A stretch of DNA of 64,000 nt. Source: Rhodococcus zopfii NBRC 100606 = JCM 9919. Lineage in GTDB: Bacteria > Actinomycetota > Actinomycetes > Mycobacteriales > Mycobacteriaceae. The stretch covers positions 21,947-85,946 of the forward strand of contig NZ_BCXI01000004.1 of NCBI RefSeq assembly GCF_001895025.1. The letters are read 5' to 3'. A model generated the notes under the pieces. It saw nothing but the letters and a program-made list of their open reading frames with translations. It was not told where the DNA came from and did not search any database. Positions 29,755 through 37,951 of this stretch are shown piece by piece (the first letter of the stretch is position 1; the number at the start of each line of letters is the position of its first letter). The position numbers were made by a program, and so were the translations under genes.

Positions 29755-30656
29755 GCGAGGAACCGGCAACCGTTACCCGGCCGCCCCAGAACCTGCCTGC
29801 GGGCATCGTCAAGGCGGTCCGACCACGCCAGTGGATCAAGAACGTACTGGTACTCGCGGCGCCGCTCGCCGCGGGTTCGGCCACCGAATTGGATGTGCTC
29901 GGACCCGTCGCGCTGGCGTTCGTCGTGTTCTGCATGGCGGCCTCGGGCATCTACCTGGTCAACGACGCGATGGACGTCGAAGCCGACCGTGCGCATCCGA
30001 CGAAGCGGTTCCGGCCGATCGCCGCGGGTGTCGTTCCGGTCAACCTGGCGTTCGGCCTGGCCACGGTGCTGCTGGTCGGGTCGATCGCGCTCTCGTTCCT
30101 GGCGAACTGGCAGCTCGCGGTCGTGATGTCCGTGTACATCGGCATCCAGCTCGCCTACTGCTTCGGGCTCAAGCATCAGGCCGTGCTCGACATCTGCATC
30201 GTTTCGTCCGGCTTCCTGATTCGCGCGATCGCCGGTGGCGTCGCGGCGGGCATCCCGCTGTCCCAGTGGTTCCTGCTGATCATGGCGTTCGGTTCGCTGT
30301 TCATGGCGGCCGGCAAGCGGTACGCGGAGCTGCGGCTGGCGCACAAGACCGGCGCGAAGATCCGCAAGTCGCTCGAGTACTACACCGAGACCTACCTGCG
30401 GTTCGTGTGGACGCTCTCGGCGACCGCGGTCGTCATCTGCTACGGCCTGTGGGCGTTCGAACGCGACATGCTGGCCGATTCCAACTGGTTCGCCATCTCG
30501 ATGATTCCGTTCGTCGTCGCGATCCTGCGGTACGCGGTCGACGTCGACGGCGGCGAGGCGGGGGAGCCGGAGGAGATTGCTCTCGGCGACCGGGTTCTGC
30601 AGTTGCTCGCGATCGTGTGGATCGTGGTGGTCGGTGGTGCTGTCTACCTCTTCTGA
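29751..30656 (+). CDS. ubiA: Decaprenyl-phosphate phosphoribosyltransferase (DPPR synthase)
   Basis: A 301-residue UbiA-superfamily membrane transferase that joins PRPP and decaprenyl phosphate, the first committed step to decaprenylphosphoryl-arabinose. The aspartate-rich motif NDAMDVEAD is at residues 71-79, with the RP-rich KRFRPIAAG just after it. About nine hydrophobic helices follow. It resembles Rv3806c in neighbours and motifs. Its ATG overlaps the PAP2 gene stop. Its own stop at 30656 overlaps the aftB start region by about 20 nt, so the whole glf-aftB run is coupled. Loss of this step is lethal in mycobacteria (family knowledge). Confidence 0.95.
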   Translation: MSEEPATVTRPPQNLPAGIVKAVRPRQWIKNVLVLAAPLAAGSATELDVLGPVALAFVVFCMAASGIYLVNDAMDVEADRAHPTKRFRPIAAGVVPVNLAFGLATVLLVGSIALSFLANWQLAVVMSVYIGIQLAYCFGLKHQAVLDICIVSSGFLIRAIAGGVAAGIPLSQWFLLIMAFGSLFMAAGKRYAELRLAHKTGAKIRKSLEYYTETYLRFVWTLSATAVVICYGLWAFERDMLADSNWFAISMIPFVVAILRYAVDVDGGEAGEPEEIALGDRVLQLLAIVWIVVVGGAVYLF

Positions 30657-32586
30657 CGTCGCTGCGGACGTCGACTCGTCGGCGCGGAAGGGCGGACCGG
30701 CCCACCGCGCCTCCGGAGCTTCCGGGCTGTCCCGAGGTGTGTTCGTCACGGGTGTCGTCGTCACCGGCGTGCTCATGTTCTGGGGTGCGTGGGAGCGTCG
30801 CTGGATCGCCGACGACGGCTTGATCGTGCTGCGCACGGTCCGGAACCTGCTGGCCGGCAACGGCCCGGTGTTCAACATCGGGGAACGCGTGGAGGCCAAC
30901 ACGTCGACGTTGTGGACGTACCTGGTCTACGGATTCGGCTGGTTCACGGGGACGCGGCTCGAGTACGTGGTGCTCGGGTTGGCGCTGGTGTTGTCGACCG
31001 CGGCGGTGGTCGTCGCGATGCTCGGCACGGCCCGTCTCTACCGCTGGCGGCTTCGCGGCGCCGGCGGCACGCTGCTGCTGCTGCCGGCGGGCATGCTCGT
31101 CTACATCGCGGTTCCGCCCGCGCGCGACTTTGCGACGTCCGGGCTCGAGAGCTGCCTGGTGATCTTCTGGATCGCGCTGCTGTGGCTGCTCATGGTGCGC
31201 TGGTCCACGACCGAGACGCCGGGGTCCGCCGGGGTGCTCGGGACGGCGTTCGTCGCCGGCCTCGGGCCGCTGGTTCGCCCCGAACTGGCGGTCCTGGCGG
31301 GCATCGCGTTGGCGATGCTGTTCCTCGCCGCCGATCAGACCTGGCGCCTGCGCGTCGCGATGGTCGCGGTCGCGGGTGCGGTGCCGGTCGGCTACCAGAT
31401 CTGGCGAATGGGCTACTACGGCCTGCCCTACCCGAACACCGCGGTCTCGAAGGACGCGGGCGGTGCCAAGTGGGCGCAGGGTTTCGAATACCTGGGCAAT
31501 CTGGTGAACCCGTATCTGCTGTGGCTCCCGCTGCTCCTGCTGCTGCTCGTGGCGGTCGTGATGCTCACGACGAGCCGCCGGGGTGGCGCGAGCGTCGGCG
31601 ACCGCGTGCGCGGTCTCGCATCCACCGATGCGCGGACCCTGCTCGCCCGCGGGCAGCGGGCACTGCGCACACCCGCCGCGGTGGTGGTGTTCATGCTGGG
31701 TAGCGGCGTGCTCCTCGCGTTGTACTCGCTGCGTGTCGGTGGCGACTTCATGCACGGGCGGGTCCTGTTGCCGCCGTTGTTCTGTCTCCTCGTTCCGGTC
31801 GCGGTGGTGCCCCTGCGCCTGCCGGAGCACGGTGAGCCGCCGCGTGCGCGGACGATCGCCGGTGCGGTCGGGGTGCTGTGGCTCGGTACGGTCGTGTGGT
31901 CGGCGTTCGCGGCTGGAACCACGGGCATGACCGAGGGTGCGGTGGTCGGTCGGTCGGGCATCGTCGACGAGCGCGCGTTCTATGCCATGAACACCGGTCA
32001 TGCGCATCCGATCCGAGCCGAGGACTACCTCGACTATCCGCGGATGCGGGCGATGGTGGAGGCGATCGAGAACACGCCGAACGGTGGGTTGCTGCTGCCG
32101 ACGCCGTCGTTCGACGCGTGGGATGTGGTTCCGCCACCGGAGCCGATCCCGCCGGGCGGGGCCGGGCACACGGTGTTCTTCCTCAATCTGGGGATGACCA
32201 GCATGAACACGCCTCTGGACGTGCGCGTGATCGACCAGATGGGTCTGGCCTACCCGTTGGCCGCGCACACCGAACGGCTCGAGGACGGCCGGATCGGGCA
32301 CGACAAGGTGCTGTACCCGGACTGGGTGGTCGCGGATTCGGGGATGGTGAACGTGCACCCGTGGCTGCCCGGCTACCTCGACGAGGATTGGGTGGCGCAG
32401 GCCGAGGTGGCGCTCACGTGTCCGCAGACCCGGGAAGTGCTCGAATCGTCGAGCGCGGAACTGACGTGGCCGCTGTTCAAGCGGAATCTGACCCATGCGC
32501 TCGAGTACGCGAAGTACCGCTTCGACCGCGTGCCGAAGTACGAGATCGAGCGGTGCGGTCTGGTAATACCGCCGCCGCGGGGGTGA
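30637..32586 (+). CDS. aftB: Terminal arabinofuranosyltransferase AftB
   Basis: A 649-residue GT-C membrane glycosyltransferase that adds the terminal beta-1,2-linked arabinofuranose to arabinan, using decaprenylphosphoryl-arabinose outside the membrane. The first periplasmic loop has WIADDGLIVLRTV with the paired aspartates of the family and NTSTLW. About nine or ten transmembrane helices fill the first 400 residues, and a large extracytoplasmic C-terminal domain follows. GTG at 30637 (or 30634) lies inside the end of ubiA, the tightest overlap in this operon. The earlier in-frame codon at 30577 is less likely. The gene matches Rv3805c by family and place. Confidence 0.93.
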   Translation: MLSTSSDVAADVDSSARKGGPAHRASGASGLSRGVFVTGVVVTGVLMFWGAWERRWIADDGLIVLRTVRNLLAGNGPVFNIGERVEANTSTLWTYLVYGFGWFTGTRLEYVVLGLALVLSTAAVVVAMLGTARLYRWRLRGAGGTLLLLPAGMLVYIAVPPARDFATSGLESCLVIFWIALLWLLMVRWSTTETPGSAGVLGTAFVAGLGPLVRPELAVLAGIALAMLFLAADQTWRLRVAMVAVAGAVPVGYQIWRMGYYGLPYPNTAVSKDAGGAKWAQGFEYLGNLVNPYLLWLPLLLLLLVAVVMLTTSRRGGASVGDRVRGLASTDARTLLARGQRALRTPAAVVVFMLGSGVLLALYSLRVGGDFMHGRVLLPPLFCLLVPVAVVPLRLPEHGEPPRARTIAGAVGVLWLGTVVWSAFAAGTTGMTEGAVVGRSGIVDERAFYAMNTGHAHPIRAEDYLDYPRMRAMVEAIENTPNGGLLLPTPSFDAWDVVPPPEPIPPGGAGHTVFFLNLGMTSMNTPLDVRVIDQMGLAYPLAAHTERLEDGRIGHDKVLYPDWVVADSGMVNVHPWLPGYLDEDWVAQAEVALTCPQTREVLESSSAELTWPLFKRNLTHALEYAKYRFDRVPKYEIERCGLVIPPPRG

Positions 32587-32729
32587 AACCGCGGGTAGTT
32601 CCGGATCGTCCGGTTGGGAATCCACGTCCGATCTCGATAGGATCACGCCGTGTAACGAGTCGATAACGCTCTAGGGCTCGTGGCGGGAGCCCGCATCTGC
32701 ATTTGTCCCGTGACCAGCGGGACGGGGGT

Positions 32730-32758
32730 TTGTCAGACCTCCCGTAGTCATTTACAGT
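32730..32758 (+). promoter_or_regulatory. Putative promoter of first mycolyltransferase gene
   Basis: TTGTCA (32730-32735) and TACAGT (32753-32758) are exactly 17 nt apart. The leader would be about 100 nt. A GTCCCG/CGGGAC stem with a 7-nt loop lies just upstream at 32705-32723. Confidence 0.55.
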
Positions 32759-32864
32759 CTTGACCGCAGTGTGACTTGTGGCGCCGCTCCGCGGACCGCC
32801 ACCGCCGGAATCCGACGGGGAACGCGTAGGCGGACGCCGCAGATCGAGAAAGTGAGCATTGTTC

Positions 32865-33875
32865 ATGCGTTTAGTCCCGAGGTTGTCGCAGCGCCTCCGC
32901 AGCCGGGTGCTCGGCACCGCAGCTGCCGCGCTCGTGCTGCCGGTCGCGGCCGGTGCCGCCGGAATCACCGCCGCAGTTGCCGCCCCCGCGCAGTCCGCCC
33001 CGATCGCGCACAGCGCGCCGGCCGGCGGCTTCGAGGAAGTCTTCGTCGACTCCGACATGGGCCCGATCAAGGTGCAGATCCAGTGGGCCGCTCGTGGTGG
33101 CGACGCCGCGCTGTACCTGCTCGACGGTCTGCGTGCACGCGATGATGCGAACGCCTGGTCCTTCGAGACGAACGCACTCACGCAGTTCGCCAATGACAAC
33201 GTCTCGCTCATCATGCCGGTCGGCGGTGAGTCGAGCTTCTACACCGACTGGTACTCGCCCAGCAACCTCAACGGCCAGGACGTCACCTACAAGTGGGAGA
33301 CCTTCCTGACCGAGCAGCTGCCCGGATACCTCGCGACGCGCGGCGTCTCGCCGAACAACAACGGCATCCTCGGCCTGTCGATGGGTGGTTCCGCCGCCCT
33401 GACGCTGGCCGCGTACCACCGCGACCAGTTCAAGTTCGCGTCCTCGCTGTCGGGCTACCTCAACCTGTCCGCTCCGGGCATGCGTGAGGCCATCCGCGTC
33501 GCGATGCTCGACGCCGGCCGCTACAACGTCGACGCGATGTGGGGCCCGCCGTGGAGCCCGGCCTGGCTGCGCAACGACCCGTTCGTCTTCGCACCGAAGC
33601 TCGAGGGCCTGTCGCTGTACATCTCGGCGGCCAGCGGCCTGCCCGGCCAGCACGACAAGCCGCAGGGTCTGACCGGCGTCTACAACACCGGTAACGCGAT
33701 GGGCCTCGAGGCGCTGTCCCTCGTCCAGACCCGCGCGTTCCAGGTGAAGCTGGCCACACTCGGCATCTCGGCCTCCTTCGACTTCCCGGCCCGCGGCACC
33801 CACGCGTGGAAGTACTGGGAAGACCAGCTGTGGAAGGCCCGCCCGCAGATCCTGGATGCCCTCAACGCGCACTGA
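32865..33875 (+). CDS. Antigen 85-type mycolyltransferase (compact form)
   Basis: A 336-residue secreted alpha/beta hydrolase that transfers mycolic acids between trehalose monomycolates and to arabinan. A signal peptide ends after AVAAPA (about residue 44). The nucleophile is Ser172 in GLSMGG and the catalytic histidine is His313 in GTHAWKYW. SSFYTDWY and NAMGLEAL are family segments of the active-site region. ATG at 32865 is preferred over TTG at 32859. It corresponds to the fbpA position (Rv3804c) after aftB. A promoter pair upstream and two hairpins downstream indicate that it is transcribed alone. Confidence 0.94.
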   Translation: MRLVPRLSQRLRSRVLGTAAAALVLPVAAGAAGITAAVAAPAQSAPIAHSAPAGGFEEVFVDSDMGPIKVQIQWAARGGDAALYLLDGLRARDDANAWSFETNALTQFANDNVSLIMPVGGESSFYTDWYSPSNLNGQDVTYKWETFLTEQLPGYLATRGVSPNNNGILGLSMGGSAALTLAAYHRDQFKFASSLSGYLNLSAPGMREAIRVAMLDAGRYNVDAMWGPPWSPAWLRNDPFVFAPKLEGLSLYISAASGLPGQHDKPQGLTGVYNTGNAMGLEALSLVQTRAFQVKLATLGISASFDFPARGTHAWKYWEDQLWKARPQILDALNAH

Positions 33876-33884
33876 CGCCGAAGG

Positions 33885-33917
33885 CGCTCGACGCGCGACC
33901 GTCGCGTCGACCGAGCG
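33885..33917 (+). terminator. Stem-loop after first mycolyltransferase gene
   Basis: CGCTC-GACGCG at 33885-33895 pairs with CGCGTC (33903-33908) and, after a short bulge, GAGCG (33913-33917). It begins 9 nt after the stop. It is probably the first of two consecutive terminators. Confidence 0.55.
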
Positions 33918-33964
33918 CTGAGGCGTCCCACTCGGACGCATATCGGCGCACACTGCCGGCCATC

Positions 33965-34005
33965 ATGCCGCCCGATCACCCCCCCACGGGGTGGCCGGGC
34001 GGCAT
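33965..34005 (+). terminator. Strong second terminator hairpin
   Basis: ATGCCGCCCG (33965-33974) pairs perfectly with 33996-34005, and an inner CACCCC/GGGGTG stem extends it around a 5-nt loop. A short T-containing tract follows. It separates the two mycolyltransferase genes. Confidence 0.7.
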
Positions 34006-34207
34006 GTGTCGTTGTGAACAAATTTCCCACCAGTCACAGCGCGCCGTCGTCGATCCCGGGACTTTCCCGTGTACAAACGATCTTCGGACGCAGTGGAAGC
34101 GACCTTCGAACGCGGAGCAGTCACAAATTCCGGAGACGAAGCAGGCACACGACCTTCGGATGTGGCCTCGGCTCCCGCGAACGGCCCGGCAACGCAGGAA
34201 GTGAGCG
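34006..34207. other. Leader region of second mycolyltransferase gene
   Basis: About 200 bp between the terminator and the second mycolyltransferase start. It is relatively AT-rich at its left end (GTGAACAAATTTCCC near 34014-34028) and must contain the promoter, but no hexamer pair with normal spacing is convincing. An AGGAAGTG ribosome-binding site precedes the ATG. No small gene was found. Confidence 0.5.
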
Positions 34208-36076
34208 ATGCACATGCGAACAGCGATCGGCGGTCCACGAGTGAAGCGACGGATCCTGGGCGCACTCGCCGCGACACTGGTCGCGCCGATGGCGGCGGGA
34301 CTGACCACCGTTGCGGTCGCCTCCGCGGAACCGGCCCGGACCGCTCCCGTTGCGACGCAGGCCCCGGCCTCGGGTATCACCGTCCAGCGGGTCGATTGGC
34401 TCACCGATCGCCGCGTCGCCGTGTGGATCAACTCCCCGTCGATGGGAACGCCGATCCAGGTCCAGTTGCTGTTGGCCCGGGACTGGAACATCCGGCCCGA
34501 CGCGCGCTTCCCCGTCGTGTACCTGCTCGACGGTATGCGCGCGCAGGACGACGAGAGCGGCTGGACGCTCAACACCGACGTCGAGGCGTTCTTCGCGGAA
34601 AAGAACATCAACGCCGTGCTGCCCATCGGCGGCCAGTCCAGCTTCTACTCGGACTGGGTGGACCAGAACAACGGTCAGAACTACAAGTGGGAGACGTTCC
34701 TGACCAAGGAATTGCCCCAGGTCCTCGAGCGCGACTGGAGGTCCACGAGCACCCGCGCTGTGGTCGGTCTGTCCATGGGCGGCACCGCCGCGATGTTCCT
34801 GCCCGCACGCAATCCCGGCTTCTTCCAGTTCGCGGCGTCCCTGTCGGGCATCCTCACCACCACGACGCTGGGCATGCCCGAGGCCATCGGGTACGCCATG
34901 CAGGACGCGGGCGGCTTCGACGTCGATGCCATGTGGGGTCCGCCCGGCAGCGACACCTGGGAGTCGCACGATCCGTACCTGCTGGCCGAGAAGCTGCGCG
35001 GTGTGAGCCTGTACGTATCCAGCGGAAGCGGCAGCACCGGCCCGTACGACCAGCCGTCGGGCGTTCCCGGTGTGAGCACCAACTACGCGGGCATGGGCCT
35101 CGAGATCCTGTCGCGGCTGACCTCGCAGGCGTTCGCGACCAAACTCAACAAGATCGGGATCCCGGCGCAGGTCGTGTACCGCCCGTCGGGCACGCACTCG
35201 TGGCCGTACTGGGAGTTCGAGCTGCACCAGCTGTGGCCGCAGCTGGCGAACACGCTCGGTGTGCCGGTGGAGAAGCCCGTGTGCTCGGCGGCCGGCTCGA
35301 TCGCGGACACCGCGGGGGCCAACCCCTGGCTCGGTGACTGCGTCACCGCGGAGTACCCCGTGGCCGGCGGCCGGGTCCAGGACTTCCGGTTCGGCCGGGT
35401 CTTCGCGTCCGAGGCGGGTACCTTCCCGGTCGGCGGTGCCATCGGCGGCGCCTACCAGGGCAGCGGCGGCCCGGCTGGTCCGCTCGGCTACCCGAAGACC
35501 TGGGAGAACGGCACCCCGGACGGTCGCGGGCGGTTCAACCACTTCCAGCACGGTTCGATCTACTGGACGCCGCAGACCGGCGCCCACGCGATCCGCGGTG
35601 CGATCCTCGACGAATGGGCGCGGCAGGGCTGGGAGGGCGGTCCGCTCGGCTACCCGGTGCTCGACGAGGTCGCGACGCCGAACAAGCCGGGTGTCGTTCA
35701 GGGCTTCGAGATCGGCGCGCTGTACTGGAGCGAGCCCACCGGCGCCCACGCCGTGCAGGGCATGATCCTGGGCAAGTACGGCGAGCTCGGATACGAGAAC
35801 GGCTGGCTCGGCTTCCCGAAGACCAGCGAGATCCCCGTGAAGGACGGCGGCCGCTTCAACGAGTTCGAGGGCGGCAACATCTACTGGAGCCCGCTGACCG
35901 GCGCCTGGCCGGTGCGTAACGGCGCAATCTTCGACGCGTGGAAGGAAGCCGGGTACGAGAACGGCCGGCTGGGCTTCCCGATCAGCGACGAGTTCCCGAT
36001 CGAGGGCGGAGTCCGGCAGAACTTCCAGGGCGGGTTCGTCACCCGGGTCGGTGACGTCACCGCAGTGACCCCCTAG
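34208..36076 (+). CDS. Mycolyltransferase with C-terminal LGFP repeats (PS1/Cop1-like)
   Basis: A 622-residue secreted protein. A signal peptide covers about residues 1-41. The antigen 85-type esterase domain covers about 50-350, with Ser189 in GLSMGG and His330 in GTHSWPYW. Then a cysteine-paired linker leads into four LGFP-type repeats (about 395-620), each with an LGYP or LGFP core (e.g. GPLGYPKTWENGTPDG, GWLGFPKTSE) and the YWSP-T-GA pattern. Corynebacterial Cop1/PS1 shows the same layout, where the repeats are thought to tether the enzyme to the wall. It should transfer mycolates to arabinogalactan or trehalose. ATG at 34208 or two codons later at 34214 could start it. A hairpin follows. 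Confidence 0.94.
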   Translation: MHMRTAIGGPRVKRRILGALAATLVAPMAAGLTTVAVASAEPARTAPVATQAPASGITVQRVDWLTDRRVAVWINSPSMGTPIQVQLLLARDWNIRPDARFPVVYLLDGMRAQDDESGWTLNTDVEAFFAEKNINAVLPIGGQSSFYSDWVDQNNGQNYKWETFLTKELPQVLERDWRSTSTRAVVGLSMGGTAAMFLPARNPGFFQFAASLSGILTTTTLGMPEAIGYAMQDAGGFDVDAMWGPPGSDTWESHDPYLLAEKLRGVSLYVSSGSGSTGPYDQPSGVPGVSTNYAGMGLEILSRLTSQAFATKLNKIGIPAQVVYRPSGTHSWPYWEFELHQLWPQLANTLGVPVEKPVCSAAGSIADTAGANPWLGDCVTAEYPVAGGRVQDFRFGRVFASEAGTFPVGGAIGGAYQGSGGPAGPLGYPKTWENGTPDGRGRFNHFQHGSIYWTPQTGAHAIRGAILDEWARQGWEGGPLGYPVLDEVATPNKPGVVQGFEIGALYWSEPTGAHAVQGMILGKYGELGYENGWLGFPKTSEIPVKDGGRFNEFEGGNIYWSPLTGAWPVRNGAIFDAWKEAGYENGRLGFPISDEFPIEGGVRQNFQGGFVTRVGDVTAVTP

Positions 36077-36114
36077 GGCCGCTCTCGACCGCAGGGTCGC
36101 AGGCACCTATCGTC

Positions 36115-36150
36115 GGGCGGTGATCGGAGCGACGGCTTCGGTCACCGCCC
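36115..36150 (+). terminator. Stem-loop after LGFP mycolyltransferase gene
   Basis: GGGCGGTGA (36115-36123) pairs exactly with TCACCGCCC (36142-36150) across an 18-nt loop that can itself pair partly. It begins 38 nt after the stop and has no clear U-tract. Confidence 0.55.
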
Positions 36151-36260
36151 CGCGCTCTCTGTAGCCTGGGGCGGTGCCGGCGCCATGCTCCTGCCGGCTC
36201 ACGACACCGTTCGCCCATCAGACCGTTCGCTCACGAAACCGGATGCGAGGACACCACCAC

Positions 36261-36830
36261 ATGCCTGCACGGACCCGTTCGCGCTCGACCCGTGTGGTCG
36301 GCGCCTGCGTCGCCGCACTGACCGCCGCCGCTGTGCTGGGCGCCTGCGGAAGCGACGACTCCACCGCGACGAGCACCCCTTCGGCCACCACGTCCGCGGC
36401 GGCCACGTCCACGTCGGCGGCCGCGACGACCACGGCGGGTGCCGAGAGCTCCGCAGCGGAGTCCACCCAAGCCGGCGCACCCGTGACGAGTCCCGGCGAG
36501 GCCGCGACCGCACCGCCGGCCGAGCCCCAGACCGCTCCCGGCTTCCCCGGCCCGACCGAGGTTCCGACCGATGCGCGGGACGCGGCGTTCCTCGACGCAC
36601 TGCGCGCGGAGGGCGTCGAACCGTCCGGTGACGGCAGCAGCGCGATCAACACCGCCAACTACATCTGCGGCGCGATCGACCAGGGCGGCAGCGACGAAGA
36701 GATCAAGACGATCGTCACGGCACTGGTCGGCAGCGACGCCGTCGCCGCGGGTGTCGAGATCACCGAGGAGCAGGCCGCCCAGACCGCGGACATCTACATC
36801 GCGACCGCCCGCTCGACCTACTGCAGCTAG
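36261..36830 (+). CDS. DUF732-type lipoprotein
   Basis: A 189-residue exported lipoprotein. The signal peptide has the lipobox LGAC at about residues 27-30. A Ser/Thr/Ala-rich low-complexity linker (about 35-90) leads to a C-terminal DUF732-like domain of about 75 residues (FLDALRAEGV to the end) with two cysteines, Cys in NYICGAI and the penultimate Cys, that should form a disulphide. ATG at 36261 is preferred; in-frame GTG 36174 and ATG 36243 are possible but add residues before the basic signal start. TAGCCT at 36162-36167 may be its -10. It is 12 nt from the cutinase gene, so the two are cotranscribed. DUF732 function is unknown. Confidence 0.8.
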   Translation: MPARTRSRSTRVVGACVAALTAAAVLGACGSDDSTATSTPSATTSAAATSTSAAATTTAGAESSAAESTQAGAPVTSPGEAATAPPAEPQTAPGFPGPTEVPTDARDAAFLDALRAEGVEPSGDGSSAINTANYICGAIDQGGSDEEIKTIVTALVGSDAVAAGVEITEEQAAQTADIYIATARSTYCS

Positions 36831-36842
36831 GGGATTCACAGC

Positions 36843-37805
36843 ATGATGGCCCGGACGAACAAGAGGCGGCGCGGACGCGTCGTCGTCGTGATCGTTGCGC
36901 TTCTCGTCCTGGTCGTCGTGCTTGCGCTGTGGTACATCCTCGCCGGGCGCCTGCCCGCACCGGGCCCGTTGCTTCCGCCGACGCCGGAAAAGCCGCAGTC
37001 GCAGCCGGCCGAGTGCCCCGACGTCCAGGTGGTCGCGGTGCCCGGCACGTGGGAGTCCGCGGTCGGCGACGATCCGTACAACCCGACCGCCAATCCGTTC
37101 TCGTTGATGCTGAACGTGACTCGACCGCTGCAGCAGCAGTTCGATCCGCAGCGCGCGGACGTGTACACCGTGCCGTACGTGGCGCAGTTCTCGAACCCCG
37201 TGGCGCTGCCGCCGGACGGTCAGCAGTCGTACAACAACAGTCGCACCGCGGGCACCGCGGCGACGGAGGACATCCTGAGCCGCCGCTCGGCCGAGTGCCC
37301 GCTCACGTCGTACTTCCTGACGGGCTTCTCCCAGGGTGCGGTCATCGCCGGTGACGTCGCAGCGAAGATCGGCGCGGGGAACGGACCGGTGCCCGCGGAC
37401 CGTGTTCTCGGTGTCGCGCTCATCGCCGACGGTCGACGCGACCCCGACGCCGCCCCGACGATCGGGCCGCCGGTCGCCGGGGTGGGAGCCGAATTGTCGC
37501 TGGCCGGTCTGAAGCTGCCGGGGATGAGCTTGACCGGGCCCCGGCCCGGCGGGTTCGGTGAGCTCGCCGACCGGACCGTGCAGATCTGCGCGCCCACCGA
37601 CGGCATCTGCGATGCGCCGCCGGATGCACTCAGACTCGGCAATCTGCTCGCGAGTGCGCCGCGGCTGCTCGAGTACTACAACAACCCGGTGCACGCGATG
37701 TACAACACGTTCGTCGTCGACGACGCCGGGACCACGTCGACGCAGTGGGTCGCGCGCTGGGCGTCGGAGAAGATCGAGGCAGCGCCGACGCCTCCGGAAG
37801 AGTGA
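36843..37805 (+). CDS. Culp6-like cutinase/phospholipase (Rv3802c-type)
   Basis: A 320-residue membrane-anchored serine hydrolase. One N-terminal transmembrane helix (about residues 12-34) places the catalytic domain outside the membrane. The triad is Ser163 in GFSQG, Asp257 in GICDAPP and His284 in NPVHAMY, the cutinase arrangement. Rv3802c of M. tuberculosis, the equivalent in the fbp-fadD32 interval, is an essential phospholipase A/thioesterase linked to mycolate metabolism. A conserved cysteine pair supports an exported fold. It follows a DUF732 lipoprotein closely and precedes an LLM oxidoreductase with a 146-nt gap, so a separate promoter for the latter is likely. Confidence 0.93.
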   Translation: MMARTNKRRRGRVVVVIVALLVLVVVLALWYILAGRLPAPGPLLPPTPEKPQSQPAECPDVQVVAVPGTWESAVGDDPYNPTANPFSLMLNVTRPLQQQFDPQRADVYTVPYVAQFSNPVALPPDGQQSYNNSRTAGTAATEDILSRRSAECPLTSYFLTGFSQGAVIAGDVAAKIGAGNGPVPADRVLGVALIADGRRDPDAAPTIGPPVAGVGAELSLAGLKLPGMSLTGPRPGGFGELADRTVQICAPTDGICDAPPDALRLGNLLASAPRLLEYYNNPVHAMYNTFVVDDAGTTSTQWVARWASEKIEAAPTPPEE

Positions 37806-37852
37806 TCCACGGGGTGGGTTACCGGGCGGTAGTGTTGGGCATCACGACCCGA

Positions 37853-37858
37853 TACAAT
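37853..37858 (+). promoter_or_regulatory. Putative -10 element of LLM oxidoreductase gene
   Basis: TACAAT lies 94 nt before the ATG at 37952. No matching -35 is seen at 17 nt. GAGAAGG serves as the ribosome-binding site. Confidence 0.35.
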
Positions 37859-37951
37859 CTCTCCACCGTCGGCACTTAGACTCGACAATCGGCTGCGTCC
37901 GGAGTGTCCGGGCCGTGGCGCACGGACACAGCACACGGGAGAGAAGGTTCG

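Noticed and set aside
30433..32646. A 737-codon open frame antisense to aftB
   Set aside because: His/Arg/Gln-rich shadow frame; aftB has clear transmembrane and catalytic features on the plus strand.
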